A stretch of 64,000 nt of DNA from Lentzea tibetensis (GTDB taxonomy: Bacteria > Actinomycetota > Actinomycetes > Mycobacteriales > Pseudonocardiaceae), in assembly GCF_007845675.1 (NCBI RefSeq), contig NZ_VOBR01000018.1, positions 114,256 to 178,255 on the forward strand, written 5' to 3'. Of the stretch, positions 7,720-17,302 are shown one piece after another (position 1 is the stretch's first letter; every line of letters starts with the position of its first letter). Under the pieces are notes generated by a model that saw only the letters and a program-made list of their open reading frames with translations, was not told where the DNA came from and did not search any database. A program made the position numbers and the translations under genes.

Positions 7720-8606
7720 GCCACGGCAGCGCTCAACGCGGATCCGAGCGCCGGGTGCTGGAAGTGGAACCCCTTGCTCTCCAGCACCTGCGGCGTCAGC
7801 CCGGGCCCGGTCAGCAGCAGCTCGTCGGCCCGCTCCCCGCCGAGCAATGCCCGAAGCGCGAACCCCGGCACCACCCACGGCGTAGGCCGGTGAATCGCAT
7901 GCCCCAGCGCCTCGGTGAACTCGGCGTTCGTGGCCGGTGTCGGCCCGGCGAGGTTGACCGGCCCGGCGATGTCGTCGTGCTCGACGACGAACCGGTACGC
8001 GGACACCACGTCATCCAGCGAGACCCAGGGGAAGAACTGGTCACCGCTGCCCAGCTTCCCGCCGAGGAACAACGAGAACACCGGCTTGATCCGCCCGAGC
8101 ACACCACCGTTGGGCGACACCACCACAGCCGTGCGCAGCAACACGACGCGCACCCCGCCCTGCTGAGCCGCCGCGGTAGCCGCCTCCCAGTCCTGCGTGA
8201 GCCTGGACATGAAGGTGCTGCCACCAGGCGCACTCTCGTCAGCGATCCGGTTTCCGGTGTCGCCGTAGTAATGCGCCCCCGACGAGTTCACCAACACCGG
8301 CACCCCGTGCTCCACGACCGCGGCCGACAACACCTCGGTGGGCACGATCCGACTGTCCCTGAGCACCTGCTTGCGCGCGTCGTCCCACCGCTTGTCCCCA
8401 ACCCCGGCGCCGCACAGGTTGATGACCGCGTCCACACCGTCGAGCGCACCTTCGTCGATGCGCCCCGCGTACGGGTCCCAGCCCCGCTCGTCGGGCGCGG
8501 CGGGCTTCCGACGCACCAGCCGAAGCACCTCGTAGCCCTCCGCGCGCAACGACGCGACCAGGCTGCTGCCGATCAGACCGGACGAACCCGCGATGACAAC
8601 CCGCAT
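7716..8606 (-). CDS. TIGR01777-type NAD(P)-dependent sugar epimerase/SDR protein
   Basis: A 296-residue extended-SDR protein: N-terminal Rossmann motif MRVVIAGSSGLIGSSL, then VDAVINLCGAGVGDKRW, SSGAHYYGD and VNLAGPTPATNAEF, typical of the TIGR01777/YfcH family (orthologue of mycobacterial Rv2216 by synteny with sucB and lipB). Substrate unknown. The ATG at 8606 is the natural start of the Rossmann fold; the longer open frame upstream is repeat DNA. It heads the set SDR-PAP2-lipB-secreted protein, joined by overlaps. Confidence 0.92.
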   Translation of the reverse strand: MRVVIAGSSGLIGSSLVASLRAEGYEVLRLVRRKPAAPDERGWDPYAGRIDEGALDGVDAVINLCGAGVGDKRWDDARKQVLRDSRIVPTEVLSAAVVEHGVPVLVNSSGAHYYGDTGNRIADESAPGGSTFMSRLTQDWEAATAAAQQGGVRVVLLRTAVVVSPNGGVLGRIKPVFSLFLGGKLGSGDQFFPWVSLDDVVSAYRFVVEHDDIAGPVNLAGPTPATNAEFTEALGHAIHRPTPWVVPGFALRALLGGERADELLLTGPGLTPQVLESKGFHFQHPALGSALSAAVA

Positions 8607-8937
8607 GCGTTGATCGTCTCCCACCAGGCGTGCGCTTGCACGCGGGGAATGTGTGCTGAACGACACCTGAACCGGTAGCGGGCCGCTTGGCCCACTTCTC
8701 GAGCTCCGAACGCCGTAGTTGCAGCCCCGATGGGGCGCTCGGCGTGGGCCGGGGTGTGCGGGCTCGCCGGTTGGTGGGCGTGTCGACGTGCCCGGTTGTC
8801 GCCTGGCTGGGCTTGGCTGCCGGTTCTCGTCGGGGCCGGGCTCTTTGCCTGGCTGCCGGTTTCGTGTGGGCTGGATTCCGATGCTTGCTGCGCTTCGGTG
8901 TTTCGCTGTCGGGTGGTTGCGTCGCGCCTTCGGCGCA

Positions 8938-9056
8938 GCGATTGGGCCTTGACTTGGGGCCCCTCGCGGCGTGGTGGGGCCGGCTCCGCCGGCAGGAAGA
9001 GAACCTGCCGGCCCGATAGGGGTACCACGCCGCACCCCAAGTCAAGGCCCAATCGC
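8938..9056. repeat. three-tier nested palindrome
   Basis: The outer arms 8938-8959 and 9035-9056 are perfectly complementary over 22 bases (core TTGGGCCTTGACTTGGGG). Inside them GCGGCGTGGT (8966-8975) pairs with 9024-9033, and GCCGGCAGG (8988-8996) pairs with 9004-9012 around a 7-base purine loop. The whole would fold into one long imperfect hairpin or cruciform. Confidence 0.85.
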
Positions 9057-9107
9057 CAGGTGCCCACCACCCCGCTGACTGCGGAAGCGCACACTCCTTG
9101 CCTGATC

Positions 9108-9300
9108 ACACCGGCCCGCCTGCCGTCGGACTCGCTTTCCGCAATCACACCGACCCGCCTGCCGTCGGACTCGCCTTCCGTAGGTGCACCGACCCACTTG
9201 CCGTCGGGCCCGCCTTCTGTCGGCACACCGACCCGCCTGCCGTCGGCCCGCGATCCGTAGACACACCGACCTGCCCGCCGTCGGGCCCGCCAGCTCGACC
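9108..9300. repeat. 39-base tandem repeat, about 5 copies
   Basis: CCGTCGG recurs at 9123, 9162, 9201, 9240 and 9278 within units of the type CACACCGACCCGCCTGCCGT followed by a variable GGxCTCGCxTTCCG part. The period is 39 bases with one 1-base deviation. Being a multiple of three it keeps frames open and gives a 13-residue repeat (DGRRVGV...) on the minus strand, probably by chance. Confidence 0.8.
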
Positions 9301-9423
9301 CACCCGCCGCTGGGCCCGACTTCCACCCGACACGACACACCCCTGGCCCTGCCAGGCCGCCGCTCACGGCCGCGAGCGCGCTCACGCGGGCGTCCCCCGC
9401 ACCCGAGAACCCCCCGAACCGAT

Positions 9424-9455
9424 GCTCCCAGCCAGCACCGACAATCCCCCGCCCC
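9424..9455. repeat. short relic of the dispersed CACCGACAAT element
   Basis: CTCCCAGCCAGCACCGACAA and the following CCC run match the central part of the element found at 18204, 24240, 25503, 34229, 58095 and 58398. The GC-hairpin part and the DnaA-like part are missing. Confidence 0.5.
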
Positions 9456-9561
9456 ACAGACAGGCCAGCCACGAAACCAGGGGTGCGACAGCCCGCAACA
9501 TCTGCGGCGCAGCGTGGACCCCGGCGAGCGAAGCGACGCCAGCACACCAAGCAACCCACCA

Positions 9562-9690
9562 CGAAACCGGCAGAAACCAAGGGAGCACCGGCCAAACCGG
9601 CAGGCACCAAGCGAGCCCAGCGAAACCGGCGCGAACCAAGCGAGCACCGATCAAACCGGCAGGTACCAAGCGAGCCCAGCGAAAACGGCG
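9562..9690. repeat. 29/30-base tandem repeat
   Basis: Units beginning AAACCGGC and containing ACCAAGCGAGC alternate in two versions, giving a 59-base higher-order period (CAAACCGGC at 9593 and 9652). About four and a half units are visible. No coding role is apparent. Confidence 0.7.
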
Positions 9691-9802
9691 CGAACCAAAA
9701 GAAAAGAGCGCCCGCCGCATTCCCAACCCCCGCACTGCCAACCGGGCGCGGCCCCCGAGCCAAAACCGGCAGCCAAATGATCCCAAGCATCCGAAGGGCC
9801 AG

Positions 9803-9930
9803 GGTGGGGAGGTTCTCGCTGATCAGGCGCAGCCTTGCCATATTTTCAGGGCGGGGTCAAGACGTCTTTTTGTCTTGACCCCGCCCTGAAAATATGGCCA
9901 CCTCTGGTGATCAGCGAGAACCTCCCCACC
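9803..9930. repeat. two-tier nested palindrome, possible bidirectional terminator
   Basis: The outer arms 9803-9825 and 9908-9930 are perfect 23-base complements (GGTGGGGAGG...CTGATCA). The inner arms 9837-9863 and 9872-9898 are perfect 27-base complements ending in GGGGTCAAGAC around the loop GTCTTTTT. The architecture is the same as at 41950-42084. It lies between the sucB terminator and the repeat arrays. Confidence 0.9.
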
Positions 9931-9975
9931 CACCACCGAAAGCCCGCACAACCAAAGCAAGCAAAGCAAGCAAAA

Positions 9976-10003
9976 GGCCACCCCGGCCGAAACCGGGGTG
10001 GCC
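9976..10003 (-). terminator. intrinsic terminator of sucB
   Basis: GGCCACCCCGG and CCGGGGTGGCC form an 11-bp stem 19 bases past the sucB stop. On the minus strand it is followed by TTTTGC. It ends the lpdA-sucB transcript. Confidence 0.85.
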
Positions 10004-10021
10004 CAAGCAATACGTCAGACG

Positions 10022-11746
10022 TCAGAGACCGAGATCAGCCTCGAACGCGCCTTCCTCGAGCCGGTTCTTCACCGTGGTGAGGAACCGACCGGCGTCCGCA
10101 CCGTCGACCAGCCGGTGGTCGTAGGTGAGCGCGAGGTACATCATCGACCGGATGGCGATGGTGTCGCCGCCGTCCTCGTCGGTGATGACGACCGCGCGCT
10201 TCTTGACCACGCCGACGCCCAGGATGCCGACCTGCGGCTGCTGGATGATCGGGGTGTCGAACAGCGCGCCGTTGCTGCCGAGGTTGGTCAGCGAGAACGT
10301 GCCGCCGGTGAGCTCGTCCGGCGTCAGCTTGTTGGACCGCGCCCGAGCGGCGAGGTCGCCGATCTTGTGCGCGAGACCGGCCAGGTTGAGGTCACCGGAG
10401 TTGTGGATGACGGCGTTGAGCAGGCCGCGGTCCGTGTCGATCGCGATACCCAGGTGCTCGGCACCGTGGTACGTGACCTCCTTCTTCTCCTCGTCGATCG
10501 ACGCGTTCAGCACCGGGTGCTGCTTGAGCGCCTCGATCGCCGCCTTGGCGAAGAACGGCAGGAAGGTCAGCTTGGCGCCCTCGCGCTGCTCGAACGCCTT
10601 CTTGGCCTGGTTGCGCAGGCGGGCGATCTTGGTGACGTCCACCTCGAACACCTGCGTGAGCTGTGCGGACATCTGCAGCGACTCGCGGGTGCGCTGCGCG
10701 ACGATCTGACGCAGGCGGGGGAGCTTCTGCACGGTGCCGCGCTTGCCGCTGGTGTCGACCGAGGCCGGAGCGGCGGTGCGGGCGGCGGGTGCGGCCGCGG
10801 CCGGAGCGGCGGGTGCCGGAGCCGGGGCCTTCTTGGCCTCGACGGCGGCGAGCACGTCCTGCTTGCGGATGCGGCCACCGACGCCGGTGCCCTTCAGCGA
10901 AGCCAGGTCGATGCCGTTCTCCGACGCCAGCTTGCGGACGAGCGGCGTCACGTACGGCTGGCCGTTCGCGTCCTCGCCCGAAGCCGAAGCCGGCGCGGCG
11001 GCCGGCGCGGCGGCGGCCGGAGCAGCAGCCGGGGCCGGAGCGGGGGCAGCGGCGGCGGGTGCCGGGGCAGCCGGAGCCGGCGGAGCGGCGGCGGGAGCCG
11101 GAGCAGCGGCGGCCGGGGCCGGGCTGCCGGAACCGATGACGGCGAGCTGGCCGCCGACCTCGACGGTCTCGTCCTCGCCCGCGGTGATCGCCAGCAGCGT
11201 GCCCGCGACCGGGGACGGGATCTCGGTGTCGACCTTGTCGGTCGAGACCTCGAGCAGCGGCTCGTCGACGGCGACGCTGTCGCCGACCTGCTTCAGCCAC
11301 CGGGTGACGGTGCCCTCGGTGACGCTCTCGCCGAGCGCGGGCATCGTGACCGGCGTGCCCTCGGCAGAACCGGAATCGGCAGAACCGGAATCGGAAGAGG
11401 CGGGAGCGGCGGCCGGGGCCGGAGCCTCCTCGGCGGCCGGAGCGGCGGGCTCCTCGGCGGCGGGCGCGGACTCCTGAGCGGGCTCGGGCGTGGCGGCGGG
11501 CGCGCTGTCACCGTCACCGATGACGGCGAGCTCACCGCCGACCTCGACGGTGTCGTCCTCCTGCGCGACGATCTTCTGCAGAACGCCTGCCGCGGGGGAG
11601 GGGATCTCCGTGTCGACCTTGTCGGTGGACACCTCGAGCAACGGCTCGTCCACCTCCACCCGGTCGCCTTCCTGCTTCAACCACCGGGTGACGGTGCCTT
11701 CGGTGACGCTCTCACCGAGTGCTGGCATCTGGACGGAGAAGGCCAT
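10022..11746 (-). CDS. sucB: 2-oxo acid dehydrogenase E2, dihydrolipoamide succinyltransferase
   Basis: A 574-residue E2 subunit (DlaT/SucB type). Two N-terminal lipoyl domains are almost copies of each other ([18 protein letters not shown]; lipoyl lysine in [15 protein letters not shown]43 in the first), separated and followed by long Ala/Pro/Glu linkers. Then come the peripheral subunit-binding domain ([28 protein letters not shown]) and the catalytic acyltransferase domain ending with [14 protein letters not shown], which carries the catalytic His and Asp. In actinobacteria this E2 can serve both pyruvate and 2-oxoglutarate dehydrogenase. AGGAG precedes the ATG. It lies 50 bases downstream of lpdA, which supplies E3, and in the lipB neighbourhood. 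Confidence 0.96.
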   Translation of the reverse strand: MAFSVQMPALGESVTEGTVTRWLKQEGDRVEVDEPLLEVSTDKVDTEIPSPAAGVLQKIVAQEDDTVEVGGELAVIGDGDSAPAATPEPAQESAPAAEEPAAPAAEEAPAPAAAPASSDSGSADSGSAEGTPVTMPALGESVTEGTVTRWLKQVGDSVAVDEPLLEVSTDKVDTEIPSPVAGTLLAITAGEDETVEVGGQLAVIGSGSPAPAAAAPAPAAAPPAPAAPAPAAAAPAPAPAAAPAAAAPAAAPASASGEDANGQPYVTPLVRKLASENGIDLASLKGTGVGGRIRKQDVLAAVEAKKAPAPAPAAPAAAAPAARTAAPASVDTSGKRGTVQKLPRLRQIVAQRTRESLQMSAQLTQVFEVDVTKIARLRNQAKKAFEQREGAKLTFLPFFAKAAIEALKQHPVLNASIDEEKKEVTYHGAEHLGIAIDTDRGLLNAVIHNSGDLNLAGLAHKIGDLAARARSNKLTPDELTGGTFSLTNLGSNGALFDTPIIQQPQVGILGVGVVKKRAVVITDEDGGDTIAIRSMMYLALTYDHRLVDGADAGRFLTTVKNRLEEGAFEADLGL

Positions 11747-11796
11747 TGTTCGCTGACTCCTCGTGCTCTCGTGTGGCTGACTTAGATGGGGAACGG

Positions 11797-13167
11797 TCAG
11801 CCGTGCACGTGCAGCGGCTTGCCGGCCAGGGCGAGGAAGGCCTCGCCGAGGGCTTCTGTCTGGGTCGGGTGGGCGTGGATCAGCGGAGCCACGTCCTCCG
11901 GGTGAGCCTCCCAGCTGTAGATCAGCTGGGCCTCTCCGATCAGTTCGCCGACGCGGTCGCCGACCATCGTGATGCCGACGACGGCCCCGTCCGGCTCCTT
12001 GACCAGCTTCACACCACCCGCGGTCTTGAGGATCTGCGACTTGCCGTTACCAGCCAGGTCGTAGATGAACACCTGGACATCGCCGTACTTCTCCTTGGCC
12101 GCGGCCTCGGAAAGACCGACCGACGCGACCTCGGGCTTGCAGTACGTGACGCGCGGGATGCCTGCCTCGTCGATCACCTTCGGCGCGAGGCCCGCGATCT
12201 CCTCGGCGACGAAGATGCCCTGCTGGAAGCCGCGGTGCGCGAGCTGCGGGCCGGGCACGATGTCGCCGACGGCGAAGACGTTCGGCAGGTTCGTGCGCAG
12301 CCGCTCGTCGGTGATGACGAAGCCGCGGTCGATCGTGACACCGGCCTCCTCGAAGCCGTGGCCCGCGCTGTTGGGGCCGCGGCCGACGGCGACGAGCAGC
12401 AGGTCCGCGTCGAGCACGTCGCCGTTCTCGAGGGTGACCTGGACGCCGGAGTCGGTCTGGGTGGCGGAGCTGAACTTCACGCCGGTCTTGGACTTGATGC
12501 CGCGGCGGCGGAACGCGCGCTCCAGCTGCTTCGACGCGTACTCGTCCTCGGCGGGGACCAGGCGCGGAAGGGCCTCCACGACGGTCACGTCGGCGCCGAA
12601 CGACCGCCACACGCTCGCGAACTCGACGCCGATGACGCCGCCGCCGAGCACGACGACCTTCTCCGGGATGAAGTCCAGGTTCAGCGCCTGGTCGCTGGTG
12701 ATGATCCGGCCGCCGATGTCGAGACCGGGCAGGCTGCGCGCGTACGAACCGGTCGCGAGCACCACGTTCTTGCCGGTGTAGCGCTGACCGTTCACCTCGA
12801 CGGTGTTCGGGCCGACGAACCTGCCGGTGCCCTCGACCATGGTGACCTTGTTGGCCTTCGCGAGACCCTGCAGACCCTTGTAGAGCCTGCTGATCACGCC
12901 GTCCTTGTACGAGTTCACGCCGGCGATGTCGATGCCCTCGAGCGAGCTCTTGACGCCGAACTGGTCACCCTCGCGCGCGTTGTCCGCGACCTCCGCCGCG
13001 TGCAGCAGCGCCTTCGTCGGGATGCAGCCGCGGTGCAGGCAGGTGCCTCCGAGCTTGTCCTTCTCGACCAGGACGACGGACAGGCCGAGCTCGGCCGCGC
13101 GGAAAGCGCAGGCGTAGCCGCCGGAGCCGCCGCCGAGGATCACGAGGTCGGCGGAGGTGTCGGTCAC
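11797..13167 (-). CDS. lpdA: dihydrolipoyl dehydrogenase (E3)
   Basis: A 456-residue flavoprotein that reoxidises dihydrolipoyl groups with NAD+. Visible are the FAD fingerprint [21 protein letters not shown], the redox disulfide [16 protein letters not shown], the NAD-binding [26 protein letters not shown] and the C-terminal His-Glu pair [13 protein letters not shown]. The GTG at 13167 follows GAGGAGATCGAA and begins [12 protein letters not shown]; the longer frame to 13266 lacks a ribosome site. It is probably the first gene of an lpdA-sucB operon, divergent from the gene at 13345. Confidence 0.95.
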   Translation of the reverse strand: MTDTSADLVILGGGSGGYACAFRAAELGLSVVLVEKDKLGGTCLHRGCIPTKALLHAAEVADNAREGDQFGVKSSLEGIDIAGVNSYKDGVISRLYKGLQGLAKANKVTMVEGTGRFVGPNTVEVNGQRYTGKNVVLATGSYARSLPGLDIGGRIITSDQALNLDFIPEKVVVLGGGVIGVEFASVWRSFGADVTVVEALPRLVPAEDEYASKQLERAFRRRGIKSKTGVKFSSATQTDSGVQVTLENGDVLDADLLLVAVGRGPNSAGHGFEEAGVTIDRGFVITDERLRTNLPNVFAVGDIVPGPQLAHRGFQQGIFVAEEIAGLAPKVIDEAGIPRVTYCKPEVASVGLSEAAAKEKYGDVQVFIYDLAGNGKSQILKTAGGVKLVKEPDGAVVGITMVGDRVGELIGEAQLIYSWEAHPEDVAPLIHAHPTQTEALGEAFLALAGKPLHVHG

Positions 13168-13344
13168 TTCGATCTCCTCGGGATACTTACTTCGCGCGGG
13201 TGCGCGCGAGACACGAGTCATCTTGTCACTACTTGCCCCGACGTGGGCACGGGGCCCGCTGACCACGTCCTGTTGAGATCATTCGGCCACCTGGCCGCCG
13301 CACGCCTGGCACCATGGAGGGGAGAAAACCGCAGGAGGTGCCCG

Positions 13345-13659
13345 GTGGGGCTGTTCGATCGTTTTCGCAGGAAGTCGCGTCCTGGTGTGCTGCGCACCGC
13401 GTCCTCACAGGACACCAGCCACCTCGAGCAGTGGGCTACCAGCCGCCGGGGCGTCGAGGCCTATGTGGAGCCCAAGACCACGGTGACCGAAACCACTGTG
13501 GTGCTCGTCGCGCACGACGGTGAGTGGACGCGCCGCCGCATCGACGGCACCGAGGCGGCGCGGAAGTTCGCGCGCAAGCTCGGCATCCCGATCTACGACG
13601 CGGGCATCGTCGGTTACCCGAAGCGCATGCGCGAGTACAAGAAGAACAACGGCAACTAG
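13345..13659 (+). CDS. conserved small actinobacterial protein, function unknown
   Basis: A 104-residue soluble protein starting MGLFDRFRRKSRPG with a perfect AGGAGGTG five bases before the GTG. It contains an amphipathic core (VVLVAHDGEWTRRRIDG) and ends with IYDAGIVGYPKRMREYKKNN. I recall close relatives across Pseudonocardiales, often labelled 'oxidoreductase' without reason. No catalytic motif is visible. It is divergent from lpdA and ends directly against the OsmC gene, with no spare bases between the two stops. Confidence 0.85.
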   Translation: MGLFDRFRRKSRPGVLRTASSQDTSHLEQWATSRRGVEAYVEPKTTVTETTVVLVAHDGEWTRRRIDGTEAARKFARKLGIPIYDAGIVGYPKRMREYKKNNGN

Positions 13660-14124
13660 CTAGCTCGCCGTCTGGGGGTCGTGGCGGACGGGGAAGTTCA
13701 CGCTCGCCGCGATGAAGCACATCGAGTGCGCTTTCTCGTGCAACGCCTGCGCGGTGTCCTTGGTCGCCGGGTCGGCGACCGTCACCCGAGGGTTCAGCGT
13801 CACCTCGGTGAACCGCCCGCTGCCGTCGGGGTGCTCGGTCATCAGCCCGGTCGCGTGGTCGCGGTAGTCGGTCACCACCACGCCGTTCACCGAGGCCAGG
13901 TGCAGGTACCAGAGCATGTGGCACTGCGACAGCGATGCGACCAGCAGCTCCTCCGGGTTGTACCGCTCGCGGTCGCCCCGGAACGCGGGGTCGGACGAGC
14001 CGAGGATCGTGGCCTTGCCGGGGACGCTGACCTCGTGGGCCCGTTCGAAGTCGCGGTAGCCGGACGTTCCGCTACCCGAGTTCCCGGTCCACACGAGATC
14101 CACTTCGTACCTGTGCGCGCCCAT
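13660..14124 (-). CDS. OsmC/Ohr-family peroxiredoxin-like protein
   Basis: A 154-residue OsmC-fold protein. The two family cysteines are in SLSQCHMLWYLHLA and HSMCFIAASVNFP, and ERYNPEELLVASLSQ is the usual helix entry. Such proteins reduce organic hydroperoxides with lipoyl or thiol reductants. The nearness of lpdA/sucB might be meaningful, since Ohr-type enzymes can use dihydrolipoyl groups, but this is inference. Confidence 0.92.
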   Translation of the reverse strand: MGAHRYEVDLVWTGNSGSGTSGYRDFERAHEVSVPGKATILGSSDPAFRGDRERYNPEELLVASLSQCHMLWYLHLASVNGVVVTDYRDHATGLMTEHPDGSGRFTEVTLNPRVTVADPATKDTAQALHEKAHSMCFIAASVNFPVRHDPQTAS

Positions 14125-14154
14125 GCCCCGATCCTGCCCCGCGGGGTGACGCGA

Positions 14155-14184
14155 GGGCCACCCTCACGCGTGTGAGGGTGGCCC
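14155..14184. terminator. bidirectional-type hairpin between pepA and osmC
   Basis: GGGCCACCCTCAC and its exact complement form a 13-bp stem with the loop GCGT. It lies 28 bases past the pepA stop on the minus strand and just upstream of the OsmC start. No long T-run follows. Confidence 0.75.
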
Positions 14185-14212
14185 CATCGGACGCCAGCCG
14201 TTAGCTGCGACT

Positions 14213-15685
14213 TCAGCCGTTCGCGGCGATGTCCGCCAGCACGGCCGCGATCGTGCGGACCGGAACGCCGGTGCCGCCCTTCGTGGTGTACCCGTACGCG
14301 CCACCCGTGTGGAACGCCGGGCCCGCGATGTCGATGTGCGCCCACTGCACGCCCTCGGCGACGAACTCGCGCAGGAAGATGCCCGCGGCGAGCATGCCGC
14401 CCCAGCGGTGGCCGGTGACGTTCGCCAGGTCGGCGAGCCGGGAGTCGAGGTCGCCGCGCAGCTCGTCCGGCAGCGGCATGGCCCACGCGCTCTCGCCGAC
14501 GGCGCGGCCGAGCGCGGCGATCCGGTCGCGGAACTCGTCGGAGCCCATGATCCCGGAGGTGCGCTTGCCGAGCGCCACGACCTGCGCGCCGGTCAGCGTG
14601 GACGTCTCGATCAGGTAGTCCGGCTCGTCCTCGCACGCGCGGACGATCGCGTCGGACAGGATGAGCCTGCCCTCGGCGTCGGTGTTGAGGACCTCGACGG
14701 TCTTGCCGCCGTACATGGTCAGCACGTCGCCGGGGCGGTACGCGTCGCCGGACGGCATGTTCTCCGCCATCGGCACGGTCGCGATCACCTCGAGCGGGTA
14801 CTTGAGCTTCGCGGCGAGCACCATCGACGCGACGACGGCGGCGGCACCGGACATGTCGCTCGACATCTCGTCCATGTTCGCGGCCGGCTTGATCGAGATA
14901 CCGCCCGTGTCGAACGTGATGCCCTTGCCGACGAGCGCGACCTTCTTGGCCGCCTTCGGGCCCTTGTAGGACAGGCGCACCAGGCGCGGCTGGCGGGACG
15001 AGCCGACACCGACGCCGAGGATGCCGCCGAAGCCCTTCTTGCGCAGCGCCTTCTCGTCGAGCACCTCGACCTCGAGCCCGGCGTCCGCGGCGAGCTTGGC
15101 CGCGCGCTCGGCGAACGAGGCGGGGTAGAGGTCGTTCGGCGGGGTGTTGATGAAGTCGCGGGCGATGATCACCGACTCGGCGATCGCGGTCGCCGCCTTC
15201 ACCGCGGCGCGGGCCTCCTTGGAGACCGGTGCGAACAGATCGACCTTGGCGACGGGACCGTCGCCCTTGTCCGACTTGTACTCGGTGAACGCGTACCCGC
15301 CGAGGAGCGTGCCCTCGACGGCCGGGCCCAGGTGGATCGACGCGAGGGTGGTGACGGCGCGCTTCTTGCCGCCCAGCGCACGCGCGGCCACACCGGACGC
15401 GCGGCGCACCTGCTCCTCGGTCGCCTCCTTGCCGAGTCCGACGGCGAGCACGACCGGCGCGGCCAGCTTGCCGAACGTCGGCACCTTGACGAGCTCGTCG
15501 GCCTTGCCGGACGCGCCCAGCGTGCGGAGCACCTCGACCAGGGTGCCGTCGAACGCGGCGTCGACCGCACCGGCGCCGTCCGCCAGTGACAGACCGTCAG
15601 GACCCTGCAGGGTGCCCACGACGACGGCGTCCGCGGTGATGCTGCTCAGGTCACCTTCAGTGAGGGCCAGCTTCGGGGCTGTCAC
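14213..15685 (-). CDS. pepA: leucyl aminopeptidase (M17)
   Basis: A 490-residue cytosolic di-zinc aminopeptidase that trims N-terminal residues from peptides. Signatures: the metal-binding lysine segment [18 protein letters not shown], the DMSGAAAV block and the M17 hallmark [13 protein letters not shown]. Its length is normal and the N-terminal macro-like domain ([15 protein letters not shown]) is present. The GTG start is preceded by GGAG. It is divergent from the APC permease; possible product-substrate links to peptide or amino-acid uptake are inference. Confidence 0.95.
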   Translation of the reverse strand: MTAPKLALTEGDLSSITADAVVVGTLQGPDGLSLADGAGAVDAAFDGTLVEVLRTLGASGKADELVKVPTFGKLAAPVVLAVGLGKEATEEQVRRASGVAARALGGKKRAVTTLASIHLGPAVEGTLLGGYAFTEYKSDKGDGPVAKVDLFAPVSKEARAAVKAATAIAESVIIARDFINTPPNDLYPASFAERAAKLAADAGLEVEVLDEKALRKKGFGGILGVGVGSSRQPRLVRLSYKGPKAAKKVALVGKGITFDTGGISIKPAANMDEMSSDMSGAAAVVASMVLAAKLKYPLEVIATVPMAENMPSGDAYRPGDVLTMYGGKTVEVLNTDAEGRLILSDAIVRACEDEPDYLIETSTLTGAQVVALGKRTSGIMGSDEFRDRIAALGRAVGESAWAMPLPDELRGDLDSRLADLANVTGHRWGGMLAAGIFLREFVAEGVQWAHIDIAGPAFHTGGAYGYTTKGGTGVPVRTIAAVLADIAANG

Positions 15686-15876
15686 GTGCTGCTCCAGTTG
15701 TGCGCAGGGGCCATGTCTCGGAAATCGTGACCTATGCTAAAGGTCGGCCTGTCCCACGAATGCCGTGGGCCATCTCTGTCGGCCGGTCCTCGTCGCAATC
15801 CGTAGTGATACACCCAATCAGCTCATCAACCGACCGGGTGGTTACCGCCGGCGAAACCATCTGCGACTGTGTACCG

Positions 15877-17103
15877 GTGACGCAAACGCCACGCGCCGTC
15901 GTCCTCGGCCTGACCGCGATGCTCGGCGCAGGTGTCTTCGCGGGATTCGCACCGGCCGCCGGCCTCGCGGGCTGGTGGTTCGTCCCCGCTCTGCTGCTCT
16001 CGGCGCTCGCGGCGCTGTGCTCGGCGTTCTCCACCGCCGAGCAGTCGCACGCACTCCCCGACGCGGGCGGCGGCTACGGCTACATCCGCACCCAGCTGGG
16101 CCCGTGGCCCGCGCGGCTCGGTGCCGCCGCGTACCTGCTCGGCCGGTTCGCGATGGCCGCCGCGATCGCCACGACGTTCGGCCGTTACGTGGTGCCGGAC
16201 CACCCGGTGGCCGCGTCCGTCGGGCTCGTCGCGTTCACCGCGCTGCTGCTCGCCGCGGGTTTCCACTGGACGACCGGCCTGAGCTGGGGCGCGGTGTTCT
16301 TCGTGCTGGCCGCGCTGGCCGTCGTCGTCGTGTCGTGCTTCTCGATCGCACCCCCACAGGCGGTGACCACCTCCGGTAACCCGAACGAGCTCGTCGGCGT
16401 GGCGGGCCTGATGTTCGTCGCGTTCCTCGGCTTCGAGCGCATCACCGCTCCGCTCGCCGGTGAGCCGGTGCACTCGCCGCGCGTGCTGCGCGTCGCGATC
16501 CCGGTGACGATCGTCGGTTCGCTCGCGATCTACCTGACCGTCGGCGCGGCCGTGCACCGCCAGCTCGGCACGGACCGGCTGTCGCTGTCCGGCGCCCCGC
16601 TGCACGACGCGCTGATCGCGGCCGACGCGTACGCGCTGATGCCGGTCCTCCAGGCGGGCGCCGCCGTCGCCGGGCTGTCGTCGATGTACTTCGTGCTCGC
16701 CGGGACGCGCCGGACGATGACCGCGATGGTCGAGCACGGCGACCTGCCGACGTCGCTGTCGCGCGCACCCAGGTCCGTCGACGTGCTGGCCGCCGCGGCC
16801 GTGCTGGTCACGGTGCTGCTGATGCCGTTCACCGTCGCGCTGGGCGTGGCCGCGTGCGCGATGCTCTTCTACTACGCGTTCACGAACGCGTCCGCGCGGA
16901 TCCTGCTGCAGGACGAGCGCACGTGGCCGATGCGCACGGCGTGCTTCGGGCTCGGCATCTCGGTGCTGCTCGCCATGAGCGTGCCCGTGCCCGCGCTGCT
17001 GACCACGATCGTCGGGCTCGGCGTGGGCACCGGTTTGTTCGGACTCATCGCTAGAGCAGCAAAACCATCAGTGCGAACAGGTCCCACGCTACGAGCGACA
17101 TGA
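15877..17103 (+). CDS. APC-superfamily amino acid permease
   Basis: A membrane protein of about 408 residues with some 12 hydrophobic helices (AVVLGLTAMLGAGVFAGFAP at the first; DAGGGYGYIRTQLGPWPARLGAA typical of the APC family; ITAPLAGEPVHSPR after helix 6). Substrate unknown. The start is uncertain: GTG 15877 directly precedes the first helix, and the open frame extends to 15700 with unconvincing residues. The 3' end overlaps the small membrane gene on the other strand by 53 bases. Confidence 0.85.
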   Translation: MTQTPRAVVLGLTAMLGAGVFAGFAPAAGLAGWWFVPALLLSALAALCSAFSTAEQSHALPDAGGGYGYIRTQLGPWPARLGAAAYLLGRFAMAAAIATTFGRYVVPDHPVAASVGLVAFTALLLAAGFHWTTGLSWGAVFFVLAALAVVVVSCFSIAPPQAVTTSGNPNELVGVAGLMFVAFLGFERITAPLAGEPVHSPRVLRVAIPVTIVGSLAIYLTVGAAVHRQLGTDRLSLSGAPLHDALIAADAYALMPVLQAGAAVAGLSSMYFVLAGTRRTMTAMVEHGDLPTSLSRAPRSVDVLAAAAVLVTVLLMPFTVALGVAACAMLFYYAFTNASARILLQDERTWPMRTACFGLGISVLLAMSVPVPALLTTIVGLGVGTGLFGLIARAAKPSVRTGPTLRAT

Positions 17104-17302
17104 CGCGGTCGCGGTTGCCCAGCTCGTCCCGCTTGTCGAACCAGGCGAAGATCAGCAGCGGGGTGACGGCCGCCGCGACGAGCAGCCCGCTGATCTCCCC
17201 GTGAGTCCAGCCCGCCAGCACGGCCGCGCCGCCGCCGAGGGTGAGCAGCGCGGACTCGACGAACAGCGGCGCGCCGCCTTCCGGCGGCCTCTCGAGGCTC
17301 AA
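17051..17302 (-). CDS. small membrane protein, paralogue 5 of a five-gene array
   Basis: About 83 residues with two to three hydrophobic helices (FVESALLTLGGGAAVLAGW, LLVAAAVTPLLIFAWF, LVAWDLFALMVLLL). The likely start is TTG 17302, overlapping the upstream stop as TTGA. It shares the pattern 'short charged N-terminus, ESALLTLGGG, Trp, second helix, charged loop, LVAWDL end' with its four neighbours. Function unknown. Confidence 0.7.
   Translation of the reverse strand: MSLERPPEGGAPLFVESALLTLGGGAAVLAGWTHGEISGLLVAAAVTPLLIFAWFDKRDELGNRDRVMSLVAWDLFALMVLLL

Larger units (their letters stand above)
8607..10021. other. 1.4-kb gene-poor stretch of palindromes and degenerate tandem repeats
   Basis: No credible gene on either strand: the long open frames here (for example 8573-9841 minus) translate to Arg/Ala/Pro-rich repeats. 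The stretch holds two giant nested palindromes (8938-9056 and 9803-9930), a 39-base tandem array, a 29/30-base tandem array, a short relic of the dispersed CACCGACAAT element (9424-9455) and the sucB terminator (9976-10003). Confidence 0.7.

Noticed and set aside
8573-9841. Long minus-strand open frame (over 400 codons) with 13-residue repeats.
   Set aside because: Composition is Arg/Gly/Ala/Val shadow-like, it crosses two giant palindromes and a tandem array, and has no ribosome site; treated as repeat DNA.
9803-9930. Insertion-sequence terminal inverted repeats.
   Set aside because: The arms enclose only loop bases; no transposase frame lies between or beside them.
8607-10021. CRISPR array (regular 39-base and 29/30-base periods).
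   Set aside because: Units are contiguous degenerate tandem repeats without unique spacers, and no cas genes are present.
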